This document shows, in pieces, positions 55,140-64,000 of a DNA stretch of 64,000 bases. Both the position numbers and the translations under genes were made by a program. The notes beneath the pieces are model-generated. The model saw nothing but the letters and a program-made list of their open reading frames with translations. It searched no databases and was not told where the DNA came from. The stretch's first letter is position 1, and each line of letters opens with the position of its first letter. The stretch is from Flabesymbios commensalis. Its lineage: Eukaryota; Annelida; Polychaeta; Terebellida; Flabelligeridae. The DNA lies in contig OZ024909.1 in the NCBI GenBank assembly GCA_964017125.1, positions 73,314,566 to 73,378,565 of the forward strand, written 5' to 3'.

Positions 55140-58100
55140 GTAAGTTTAATGTTTGTTCATGAAGTAAGTCTGATTTTTGTTCAAGGGGTAAGTCTGATGT
55201 TTGTTCATGAAGTAAGTCTGATGTTTGTTCATGAAGTAAGTCTGATGTTTGTTCATAAAGTAAGTCTGATGTTTGTTCATGAAGTAAGTCTGATGTTTGT
55301 TCACGAAGTAAGTCTGATGTTTGTTCATGAGGTAAGTCTGATGTTTGTTCATGAGGTAAGTCTGATATTTGTTCATGGGGTAAGTCTGATGTTTGTTCAT
55401 GGGGTATGTCTGATGTTTGTTCATGAAGTAAGTCTGATGTTTGTTCATGAGGTAAGTCTGATGTTTGTTCATGGGGTAAGTCTGATGTTTGTTCATGAGG
55501 TAAGTCTAATTGTTGTTCCTGACTGTTTGTTCACGTGGCAAATCCTAATTTTAAAATAGAAGTATCTACTAGGCCAGTCCACCACAGTCTCGGAGTGAAC
55601 TTCAAAAATGATAAAGGCTCGCATCTATATTTTTATGTTTTCCGGCTGTGTCCACCTTTTGTCTCAAACACGTCATATATACGTAAACAGTTTTGCTTCA
55701 GGGTTTTAGGGCTGCAATATACATGTTTTGTGTACGGCCATCTGAGGTTTGTTAACCCTTTAACCGCCGGTGCCGCATATGTTTGGTTTTTCATTTTTTA
55801 TTAGCACATCAAATACCACATTTTAAACATGTTAAAGATAAAATGTGACATTATTCAGCAAGATTTGAAATTTGTCGACCTCCATTTTGTCAAATCTGAA
55901 TAATTTTCACTCACTTGAAGTTGTGGTTCGCGTCAGCGAGCCACAACTTCAAGTGGATGAAAATTCCAATTGAATAATTTGGCGGTTAGAGGGTTAACTG
56001 TCTATAACCAGGCTAGACTGTCGATTCAAAATGCTTGAAATCGCTTTGTGTGTAAGGTAATGCTGTCATTTTTAGGTCGATTCTATTCTACGAAAAACTC
56101 ATCGAAATACTTCGATATTGATCCCTAATTATGTTATGTAAGCACATATGTGTCTTCTCCATATTACTGTTCAATATCCAGTAGATTTAACACGCTATAA
56201 TTTAATTCACATAGCTCAATGAACAAAATGTCTACTTTTTCAAATAATATTATGCATTTCGAACTGGGGAAGTCAGACAGTGATTGTGACGCTCTTTTGT
56301 CACCCACTTTTTGCAATACCACTTGTTCCTGCTTGTTGTGTCTGTTTGTCCGTCTGTTTGTATGTAATTTTAATTATGTATGTAATGTTTAAGTATTTAT
56401 GATTTTTGTCTGTTTATTCTATGTAGTTAAATGCAGATTAGCTGTGTTGGGAGATTTGCAGCATGTTCTCAGCATAAGACCGACATGTGAGTTTGCGAAT
56501 GGTATAGATCGTCTGAAAGACAGATGGGACATCATAATGTCTGATATGAACTATTACCCAGCTGTGGGTATGATTGATGGTGACATAGTACGTACATGTA
56601 TGATGGCCCATTATAACGTCCGCCATAGTGACGCACTATTTACCCATAAATCATGGCCTTGTCTGGTTAATATTTATTATCGGTCATTATAATTCCCCGT
56701 CATACTCAGAGTTTGACGGGGAATAATAATGACCGATAATAAATATTAACCAGACATGGCCATGATTGATGGGTAAATAGTGAGTATGATGGGACATTAT
56801 AGTATCTGACATAGTGAGAATGTCAGCACATTATAATGACTGATGAGAACTATTATTATTAGCCAACCTTGGCCGAGATTGATGTTCCAATGGTGAGTAT
56901 GACACTACAGGCTATACATCCTATATGTAGCAGCCGCATTGTGAATGTTTAACCATGTTTCAATTAACACTATATATCAATAAAGCTTACATTATTATTT
57001 TTTAATATTATTAGATATATTTAAAGAAAAAACATGATTATTTGGAGATTATGGAGACGAACATTTACTTGGTTAAATACATAATTTGGTAATGTTCTGT
57101 GTTCAAATATTTTACAGACATTCGAATAAAAGGTATAAACAAGTGTATATCATGCTGAATTATTACCCTAGAGTTGACAAGATTGAATTATCCGAATGCT
57201 GTTACCTAACACCAATTCGAACAGTATTGGTATATTTGAATAAACAAAGACTGATTTGTGCTACTAAAATAAAGTACTTTTGAAATATTTATAGGTTGCG
57301 TTTAATTATCAATACGTCATAGATGCAGGGAAGGCAATCATTGACGGAGCTGTAAGATGTAAGAAACATCTGCCTGTGAGTTGGTACTTTAGTGGTTACA
57401 CAGCAGGCACAAGACGTTGAACCAATGTTGGTTTAATGTTGGCCCACCGTCTACGACGCTGGGCCAACATTAAACAAGCATTGGTTTAGCGATTTGTGTG
57501 ATAACTGTTAACATAAATCAGTGGCGGATCCAGATAGGTATTTGACGCTCAAAATTTATTAGGGTGAGGCCTCAAGTTGAGAGGCACTACTCTAGTAAAT
57601 TATGAGTGCCAAGCCTCCATATATTAGCTGAGAAGACTAACAATAATTCATTGAAACCTATATTTTTATTATTGCAATATTCAACAATATGTAACCTTTA
57701 TTAGAAAAGAAATGTTATATAGTAAATCCACCAGAAATTTAGTTGGCTATTTGATTGTGACTTGAATTTCAGTCAGCTTATTTCTCCATGGTGTTTTTAT
57801 CATCCGTGATCTGTGTCAAATTCACAGGCATTCTTGTGATGCAGCTACCCGTCAAAATTGAGACGTCGGGTCGGATAGTCGCCATAGTAACAATAGTAAA
57901 GGACAACTCTATTGCTGGTTTAGTTTAAGGCCAAGTACCTACATTGATGCGGGAGCTGCATTGGAAATTCTGTTGAGGGGTGGAACCAGGGTTCGCTGCT
58001 GGCAATCACCCGAAGATTATAGCCGAACACGTGGAGGCTGCAGCTTCCCTCTGATGATCGCTGAAGACTAGTGCTACCGTACCATGTCATACAGCATGCA

Positions 58101-61100
58101 ACAGACGGAACAGATCCCTATTGACCCTCCCCAGGTGGAGTCGAGCTACCACAAGGCCTACTAACAAGTTACTATTGCAACAATCCATGTACCACTCTTA
58201 GGTAGTAAGGCAGGGCATTAGGGCCAACTAAAGAATGTCTGTTAATTGGTGGCTCATACTCATTCTATTTTACATATCATTATCATGAAGTGTGTGAGAT
58301 TTTCAATTTTTTTAAACTGAAATTGCTGTGATACCAGGGTATGGGCACGGCCATAAGCCCACTATTTAGAAAACTGTATTGCAATATAATTATTTTGCAA
58401 TGTATTTTTATCATGTGTATCATGGCGGTTATTGTTGATATGCCTATTATCACAGATAAGCCACCTGTAGGAAAATTGTAGGGCAAGATTACCCGTGGGC
58501 CCGTCTTGACCAATGGGGTGGGCAAGATGAGCCACCGCTTATATTTATTCAAAAATTATTCGGCACTCCTAATACTAGATAGGATCACTCGATTATGTAT
58601 CATTTTGAGCATCTATATCCACAGTAGGTGGATACATACTTCTGTAGCAAATTCGGGGTGTCATATACAGTTATTAAGACCATATAGTTAGGTGTCTCGT
58701 CCTGCCCGTCCTTCCCCTATAATTTGAGAGGATATATACTAACTATCTGAAATGATGATTTTTAGGGATGGAAAATAATACATAAATTACAGGATTACAC
58801 TATGGATATTGTGAAGAAGGAACATCCGGCAGCTGTGAATAATGTGATTTGGGCTGTCTGTGAAAACAACTACTATCTGACAAATCCAGAGAAGTTCAAA
58901 ATAATAGAAAAAAGGGTGAGTTTATTTCATGTTTGACGATGGTCTTTGTTTCTATGGAATCCTACATTAACCCTTTACCCGCCGGTGCCGCATATATTCG
59001 GGTTTTCATTTTTTATTAGCACATTAAGTACCACCTTTTAAACATGTTAAAGATAAAATTTGACATCAATCAGCAATATATTTGAGAAAAGTTGACCTTC
59101 GTTTTGTCAAATCTGAATAATTTTCACTCACTTGAAGTTGTGGATCGCGCCAGCGAGACACAACTTCAAGTGGGTGAAAATTCAGATTGAATAATTTGGA
59201 GGTTAAAGGTGCGAATGCCGAACGAGATTAGTATGACAACCGCGTCAACGCTTCTAGGTTTGTGTAAGGGGTGTCGTGATCAGACAGTAAAATTTTTTTA
59301 AGAGTTAGCCATAGACTTCACATTCGCCCCATTGTCAGAGCTAAACGTGAAGCACCTCCACAACCACCGCTGACATCATGGGTGGGCCTACAAGAATATA
59401 GTTTTATTGTACTTTATTGCGAAAATACTCATATCTATATTAACATCTATCAGTAGCACTAAAAACGTGCTGCCGACTAATTCAGATCATAAACCCTTTA
59501 CCAATTAACATAATATATGTATAGAAGTAATATTTATCAACCTCTTGATATTGTGTCCCCATGTATAGGCTACAGCTTTATAAATATGTCATAAGAGTGA
59601 TGATTGATGGTATTAAGCCTAATATTGCACCATTATTTTGTGAAAGTATGTTCAACTATGCAAAATTTAGCTTTTTCTGTTCATTATTTGATTTGAGGAC
59701 ATTTGAATGTAGTTAAAAAAGTTTCATTGAGTCAATTACGATCCTGAAATTTTTAATTAGCATACTACAGTTTATCATATACGTTGTATTACAATTACGC
59801 TTTCTTATATTTTTTCAATTGAAGCAATATATTCGCATACAATTTTGGATTCAATATTACACCTGGAGTGTAGTGGACCAGGGCCTATTATAACGTTGAT
59901 AGCAAGATGTGTTGTGAAGAACATTAAATTTACAAAGTTCTATACCTAAAAAATTTTATTATAAAATAACTAGATCCCACAAGAAATCATAAAATTAAGA
60001 TTACCTTAACTTATTAGTTTGAGCGGCGTCAAATCCTTTCAAACTCTTGTTTTTGTACTGGATATTTCTTATTAGTTTGGATGTCTTACCTACGTCCCAA
60101 GTCTTTTCACAGCATAACATTTTATCTTGTTACAATAGGGGTACTGGGATGATCGCTAGTAGTAGTACTTTTTACCCCAATCAGGATGGGGTCATTGGGA
60201 TGTGCTCCGTATGTACAGCATGATGCAGAAACACTAGTCTACAGCAATCATCCAAGAGAAGCTGCAGACATAAGCTTTGAGCGGACTGCCAGTGGTTTAT
60301 CCTGGTTCCTCCACTAAACAGCAGTGCCAATACAGCTCCCGTATAAGTGCAGGCACTGCCAGTGCTGTAGTGGAGCCGTGTTTTGAGGGAAAGAAACGAA
60401 TCTCTGGACATCTGGGCATGTCTGGGGATAAATACCCTGGATTGACCTCTATTGGTAGACAGAAATTCCGTCTCTATCGTAAGGCTGTCAGTGAAAGAGC
60501 CATGAGAGGAGTCTTGCTCAGGCTACCTTATTGGGCGAGTGAAGGAACACACTCTCAACAACCAGCCATCACATATCACCCCACCCTCACATCATCATCT
60601 GTACATCACTCATTTCATCGATGGATTCCATTGTTTTTATCCTATTACAATGTCACTTAAATGACCATGAGTGCCGAAAAGTGAAGTGAAGTAATAATTC
60701 CCTACTACTACTCCTTAATACTAATTGATTACAATGATCCACCAAATGACAAATTTATTCATCGACAAATTAGATTTAATTGTTGATGGATGATTTTATA
60801 TTTCGCCAGGGTTACAGGTGTTACCTGACATCAACAGATGAACTATTCAGGTTACTTTGGAATGTTGACCACCCTGGAGATGACGTCATCAGCGCTGACT
60901 ACACTGTATATGACGTCATCTACCCTGTGGATGACGTCATCAGCCTGCAGCCACACGTAATACCTCATATCATTACGAACAGTCTAAACAAACAGTTGTT
61001 TCCCAGCGGCAGAATATGTGCGGCTTATCACCCATTCTCAGTGATGAAAGAAAACCTTCAAATGATTCCGCCGAAATGGAAAGTTCACTTCAGCTTTGAT

Positions 61101-61409
61101 TCTCTCCAGCCTGGTAAATGCCAGGTGGTCAGCTTACTGTCTCACTATGCATGCTATGACGGCGGCAAAGCCCGGTGTATCAACGTGGAAATATACTCTG
61201 CAAACTTATATAGTCATATGGTGATCAAACACATAATCAAGGCAGTCGAATATTCACTACAGATGGATCACTACAAAGGGAAAATCGTGTTTGAATTAGG
61301 TCTTCCATTGTATGCAGATGAGAGCGTGGATAATTTTGCAAGTAAAATGGGACTGATACGTATTCATCAGGTCGAAAAGTATTTAATTGTGAGGAAAGTT
61401 ATTAATTAA
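55070..61409 (+). CDS. NAT16-like: NAT16-like (histidine N-acetyltransferase-like) GNAT protein, complete five-exon gene
   Basis: Five exons join in matching phases to give 353 residues, close to the 369 of human NAT16. The family is a GNAT-fold enzyme; fish members make N-acetylhistidine from acetyl-CoA and histidine. Residues 24-104 (CRLAVLGDLQHVL, DRLKDRWDIIM, VAFNYQYVIDAGKAIIDGAV) align with NAT16's DFVVATEREFEEVL, DYLPSRYHSWL and VIALESVNVIDAGETVLVEG. Residues 105-154 align with its VAGLLQRFCSQLVKRQHP stretch. The last 199 residues align with its C-terminal domain (FPSGRICAAYHPFSVMKENL; FASKMGLIRIHQVEKYLIV). The canonical acetyl-CoA loop RGKG is replaced by PGWK. An AATAAA overlaps the stop codon. 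Confidence 0.8.
55140..55510. repeat. 24-bp minisatellite derived from the NAT16-like exon 1 donor
   Basis: About 15 units of gtaagtctgatgtttgttca plus tgaa begin exactly at the exon 1 donor. Each unit contains a strong gtaagt donor. The exon's last 20 bases are a diverged unit. The 24-bp period leaves open frames on both strands (152 codons plus, 116 minus) that are artefacts. Confidence 0.9.
55752..55997. mobile_element. TTAA-flanked (piggyBac-type) MITE
   Basis: It is bounded by ttaaccctttaaccgccggt and ggcggttagagggttaa, giving TTAA duplications and inverted CCCTNTAACCGCC ends. The interior has the stem cactcacttgaagttgtggt / ccacaacttcaagtggatg. It lies in intron 1 of the NAT16-like gene. 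Confidence 0.8.
56427..56587 (+). CDS. NAT16-like: NAT16-like exon 2
   Basis: The exon is 161 bp, with acceptor ttctatgtag|TT and donor ATA|gtacgt. With the base from exon 1 the first codon is GTT. It encodes VKCRLAVLGDLQHVLSIRPT, CEFANGIDRLKDRWDIIMSD and MNYYPAVGMIDGDI, matching the N-terminal strand and helix of the GNAT domain and the strand before VALE in NAT16. Confidence 0.85.
56637..56781. repeat. Long inverted repeat behind exon 2
   Basis: ctatttacccataaatcatg...ttattatcggtcattataat is mirrored by attatnatgaccgataataa...catgattgatgggtaaatag around a short centre (about 67-bp arms). The right arm and the following 100 bp contain diverged copies of the exon 2 end (atgattgatgg...atagtgagtatgatggNaca), including donor-like gtgagt sites near 56,780 and 56,892. 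Confidence 0.75.
57295..57375 (+). CDS. NAT16-like: NAT16-like exon 3
   Basis: The exon is 81 bp, phase 0, with acceptor tatttatag|GTT and donor CCT|gtgagt. It encodes VAFNYQYVIDAGKAIIDGAV and RCKKHLP. An earlier gtaaga at 57,352 could also be a donor. The longer form is preferred because it aligns with NAT16 without gaps. Confidence 0.75.
57401..57500. mobile_element. MITE-P copy in NAT16-like intron 3
   Basis: It runs from cagcaggcacaagacgttga to agcgatttgtgtg, with the centre gttggcccaccgtctacgac. It starts 25 bp after the exon 3 donor. Confidence 0.7.
57930..58140 (-). mobile_element. SINE-A 5' fragment
   Basis: On the minus strand it reads tccacctggggagggtcaat, agggatctgttccgtctgtt, a match to 1,571-1,605, then tacggtagcactagtcttca and aagctgcagcctccacgtg. 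Only the 5' third of the family is present. Confidence 0.7.
58766..58915 (+). CDS. NAT16-like: NAT16-like exon 4
   Basis: The exon is 150 bp, phase 0, with acceptor gatgatttttag|GGA and donor AGG|gtgagt. It encodes GWKIIHKLQDYTMDIVKKEH, PAAVNNVIWAVCENNYYLTN and PEKFKIIEKR, the helix after the acetyl-CoA loop and the following strand. Confidence 0.85.
58967..59205. mobile_element. TTAA-type MITE
   Basis: It starts ttaaccctttacccgccggt, as at 55,752, has the same stem (cacttgaagttgtggatcgc / gagacacaacttcaagtggg), and ends tttggaggttaaagg. It starts about 50 bp behind the exon 4 donor. From 59,210 to 60,165 nothing further is seen. Confidence 0.75.
60170..60712 (+). mobile_element. SINE-A copy, nearly full length
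   Basis: It begins tactttttaccccaatcagg, has ctacagcaatcatccaagag, ggttcctccactaaacagca, gggcgagtgaaggaac and atcatcatctgtacatcact, and ends gtgccgaaaagtgaagtgaa plus a tact tail. The middle differs: the ggactatccgaccc block is missing and a different segment lies at 60,450-60,520. It sits in intron 4 of the NAT16-like gene, about 100 bp before exon 5. Confidence 0.75.
60810..61409 (+). CDS. NAT16-like: NAT16-like exon 5 (C-terminal domain, stop)
   Basis: The exon is 600 bp, phase 0, with acceptor tatttcgccag|GGT. It encodes 199 residues from GYRCYLTSTDELFRLLWNVD to FASKMGLIRIHQVEKYLIV, RKVIN and TAA. An acidic linker with repeated gatgacgtcat words (DDVISADYTVYDVIYPVDDV) joins the two halves. 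The second half is a GNAT-like domain that NAT16 proteins also have. Confidence 0.85.
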   Translation, partial: GYRCYLTSTDELFRLLWNVDHPGDDVISADYTVYDVIYPVDDVISLQPHVIPHIITNSLNKQLFPSGRICAAYHPFSVMKENLQMIPPKWKVHFSFDSLQPGKCQVVSLLSHYACYDGGKARCINVEIYSANLYSHMVIKHIIKAVEYSLQMDHYKGKIVFELGLPLYADESVDNFASKMGLIRIHQVEKYLIVRKVIN

Positions 61410-61413
61410 TAAA
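61408..61413 (+). promoter_or_regulatory. Polyadenylation signal overlapping the stop codon
   Basis: AATAAA begins at the second base of the TAA stop of the NAT16-like gene. If used, the 3' UTR would be only about 10-30 bases. A perfect 32-bp palindrome (cgtatctgccacttta and its inverse, 61,436-61,467) follows closely. No other AATAAA is as near. Confidence 0.4.
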
Positions 61414-61435
61414 CCATAAACCGGTTTCAAAAGCT

Positions 61436-61467
61436 CGTATCTGCCACTTTATAAAGTGGCAGATACG
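61436..61467. repeat. Perfect 32-bp palindrome
   Basis: cgtatctgccacttta is followed directly by its inverse taaagtggcagatacg. Next to it is ccctttaacccttaaagc, so it may belong to a TTAA-type MITE remnant. From 61,480 to 62,250 I see no gene; a 77-codon frame at 61,573 has no family resemblance. Confidence 0.6.
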
Positions 61468-62284
61468 ACCCTTTAACCCTTAAAGCTAAGTGTGTATTTC
61501 GGAATGTTCATACAATTTCTAACAACCATCCCTTTAAATTATATTGGTTCGACCAAGGCGCTGAGGGTCTAGATGAAGGGTCCGATGTTGATTTGTTTTC
61601 CATTTGAAAGGATCAACCCTGAGAAAATCCCTTTCTTTTTGTCACCACAGCAGCCACGAACATCCCATAAATATTACCTGTGTATTTTGGCGATGTTCAT
61701 GATGTCCCGCAAAGATGTAAAACATGTAAATTGGCCGAGTTTAGAAGTGTTGACCGTTCGTGTTTGGAAATGTGAGACCCGTTGGGAAAGCGCCATTAAG
61801 CAGTGACTTTCCAAAGACATTGTAATTAAACTAGCAACGTCTTTGACGATGTGATACATCTGAGACCTTACATACTTATCCTAATACGAGTTAAGAACTT
61901 TTTGGCATCTATTTCGGCTGGAAAATTATAAAAAAAAATATCTTTAGAAGGAAATAATCAAATTGGCGACTCGATGTTACTTTTCTGTCAAACATGGCAA
62001 CCCTATTAAAAAACGGGTAAATCTAAAAAACAAAAATGTATTGATCGACATTTTGTCATAATTCGTTTTTTTTGAAACCTGATGACGTTGCCAAAAGATG
62101 TTTCTAAAGATGTAATCTATCGGAATGTTGCCTTCACTCATTCAAACACTCAAAAAGATATAGCACAGCTAAAACAAAAACATGCCATTTGCCTGGGTAT
62201 GGGCCTTTTAATCAACGTTATCGGGAATGAAATGTTTGTTTAAACATGAAGATTTGCAAATGTTTGATATCCAATTAAACAAAT

Positions 62285-62390
62285 ATGAGTATTTTTTACC
62301 CACTTGCAGTTGTGGATCGAGGTAGCGAGACACAACGTGAAGCGGGTAAAAACTTAGATTATTTAATTAAGCGCTTTACGACTTAAAACT
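62285..62390. repeat. TTAA-type MITE stem, degraded
   Basis: ttacccacttgcagttgtgg and agacacaacgtgaagcgggt form the same stem as in 55,752-55,997. No clear termini remain. Confidence 0.55.
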
Positions 62391-62428
62391 AATGTGTTAA
62401 ATATTTCTAGTGGGCTGTTGTAATATAA

Positions 62429-62533
62429 CCCAGTAACACAATACACTGACCCAATGCCGTTTTAATGTTGGTCCAACATCTTCGACGTTAGACCAGCATT
62501 AAATCAGCTTTGGCCTAATGTCTCGTGTTTGCT
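62429..62533. mobile_element. MITE-P copy
   Basis: It runs from cccagtaacacaatacactg to atgtctcgtgtttgctgtg, with the centre ttggtccaacatcttcgacg. One end has a small deletion. Confidence 0.65.
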
Positions 62534-62589
62534 GTGAAGCGGTCTCTTGCAAAACATTTAGAAAATAGCGTTCCGAAAAAAAATGATTA

Positions 62590-64000
62590 TGAATCCTTTT
62601 ATTCACATATTCGGATCTCATAAAGAAACCAAAGAAAGAACTCTCAGCACTCTGTCAAGAGTATGATTCTATCCGTGGCTCTATTTTGGACAAATACACT
62701 CCTGTAAGTACAAAGACTCTACCCAGAAAACCACCAACTCCATGAATGACTCAAGAAATAATGAAGGCTAAAACCCTTCGCCACAATCTCGAACGAACAT
62801 GGCGCAGATCTCGCACAAATCTAGATCGTTCTCGTTACAAACATCAATGCCACCTGTGTAATAGAATGATGACAAAAGCTAAATCGAAATATTTAGCTGA
62901 TGTTATTTCAGAAAATTCGGACAATCCCCGTCGTCTATGAAACTCAATAAATACTATTCTTCATAGAATTCCACCGCCGGCTCTGCCAGAATTCACATCA
63001 GTAAAATCACTTTGTGACCATTTCTCTAGATATTTTGTTGATAAAATTAAAACTATCCGCACCAAATTTTCAGATAAAGTACACAATATTCCTTCAGTGC
63101 AAAATTATATCCAAAATGAACATTTTTGAACGTGCGACAGAAGATGAAATTAAAAAGCTTATTTTGAGCTCATCGTCAATATCATGTGATCTGGACCCCA
63201 TTTATACAAGCGTGCTGACAATTGTCTTGATATATCAATAACTCCCATCACTGATATAATTAACTTTTCAGTGGAAACTAGTACATTTCCTCAAAATTTC
63301 AAAGAAGCTCATGTAAGACCACTATACTTAAAAAAACATCTCTTTCTAAAAACGAACTGAAAAATGACAGGCCTGTATCCAACTTGAGTTTCATTCCCAA
63401 AATCTTAGAAAAGGTAGTAGCCAATCGGCTGCAAGCTCATAGAAAAAATAACCATCTATCTAATCCATTACAATCAGCCTACAGGAAACATTATTCTACA
63501 GAATCAGCACTACTGTAAGTACATAACGATATAATTATTAGTATGGACCAGGGTGAGGTTACAGCTCTGACCTTGCTCAATTTGTCGGCCGCTTTCGACA
63601 CCATTGACCATGCTACATTAACAAATAGACTTTCAGATTGGTATGGAATATCTGGGGAGGCTCAAATTTGGCTTTCTTCTTATTTGCAAAATAGGCACCA
63701 ATCCGTAAAAATTAAAAACACTCTGTCAGATAAAGTCACACTCTCACAGGGCTCCGTGCTGGGACCAGTGCTTTTTACCCTATACACTACACCACTCAGC
63801 GCTATCATCTCCAGTTTTGACATAAACCACCATCTTTATGCCGATGATACTCAAATTTACATGTCTCTACCCGTTTCCAATTCTAGGGAATCTCTTGAGA
63901 ATTTGCAACATTGTGTAATGGCCGTGTCCGCCTGGATGACAGGGTCTAAACTGAAGCTTAATCCTAGTAAGAATTTCTTCTCATTGGGACCAAAAACTTC
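62590..64000 (+). mobile_element. CR1-type non-LTR retrotransposon, continues beyond the window
   Basis: Plus-strand pieces run from the endonuclease-RT linker (ETKERTLSALCQEYDSI, LDKYTPVSTKTLPRKPPTP, MTKAKSKYLADVISENSDNP) through the RT (RPVSNLSFIPKILEKVV, TESALL, LSAAFDTIDHA, SQGSVLGPVLFTL) to HLYADDTQIYMSLP near 63,835. The YADD catalytic box is intact here. Internal stops occur (after PPTP near 62,743, after NPRRL at 62,938, after NEHF near 63,127), and frame changes follow, so this copy is dead. It is the same family as 12,712-14,637 and starts just behind a MITE-P copy. No endonuclease is seen, so it is 5'-truncated. Confidence 0.85.

Noticed and set aside
46828-55510. Regular direct repeats that could be taken for CRISPR arrays
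   Set aside because: The units are contiguous without unique spacers and the genome is eukaryotic.
55101-55559. Open frames on both strands (152 and 116 codons) with VSLMFVHE or MNKHQTY repeats
   Set aside because: They are products of the 24-bp minisatellite behind the NAT16-like exon 1 donor, not proteins.
61573-61806. 77-codon plus frame downstream of the NAT16-like gene
   Set aside because: It shows no domain, lacks coding-like composition and overlaps a minus-strand frame of similar length.

Overview
The window is animal nuclear DNA. It has spliced genes with canonical GT-AG introns, class A GPCR coding sequence, tRNA-derived SINEs, CR1-type LINEs, a Ngaro/DIRS-type element and many foldback elements. 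The gene content is a kyphoscoliosis-peptidase/hillarin-like gene, a NAT16 (histidine N-acetyltransferase)-like gene and an intron-poor neuropeptide-type GPCR. Minisatellites sit directly on exon-intron borders. Together these suggest a marine invertebrate. A cephalochordate is my best guess, because I recall exon-border minisatellites being described in amphioxus; a lophotrochozoan remains possible. No sequence search was possible.

Layout. 1-21 kb is repeat country. A roughly 10.5 kb Ngaro-like element (about 2,176-12,672, minus strand; SGNH hydrolase, gag-like, RT/RNase H and tyrosine recombinase parts; split direct repeats A1-B1-A2-B2) sits inside a SINE, which resumes on its far side. A 5'-truncated CR1-type LINE, more SINE copies, a copia gag fossil and a few unassigned coding remnants follow. 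21.3-29.7 kb holds the 3' part of a KY/hillarin-like gene on the plus strand. Its terminal exon lies in a tandem segmental duplication and is present twice, and one internal exon has minisatellites on both splice junctions. 31.8-33.1 kb holds a minus-strand GPCR. 33-46 kb is mostly MITEs, SINEs, a 5S rRNA pseudogene, a 61-bp satellite with a dimeric higher-order pattern, and old duplications. 46.7-48.3 kb has a candidate minus-strand exon whose acceptor region has grown into a 1.36 kb minisatellite. 55.1-61.4 kb holds a complete five-exon NAT16-like gene on the plus strand, whose first donor site has been amplified into a 24-bp minisatellite. A second CR1-type LINE runs off the right end.

The most unusual theme is that minisatellites repeatedly appear to have been born at splice junctions (four arrays beside three exons, plus an inverted repeat just behind another donor). 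Each array multiplies a potential acceptor or donor site. The genes do not form a pathway; they are unlinked single genes embedded in repeats.
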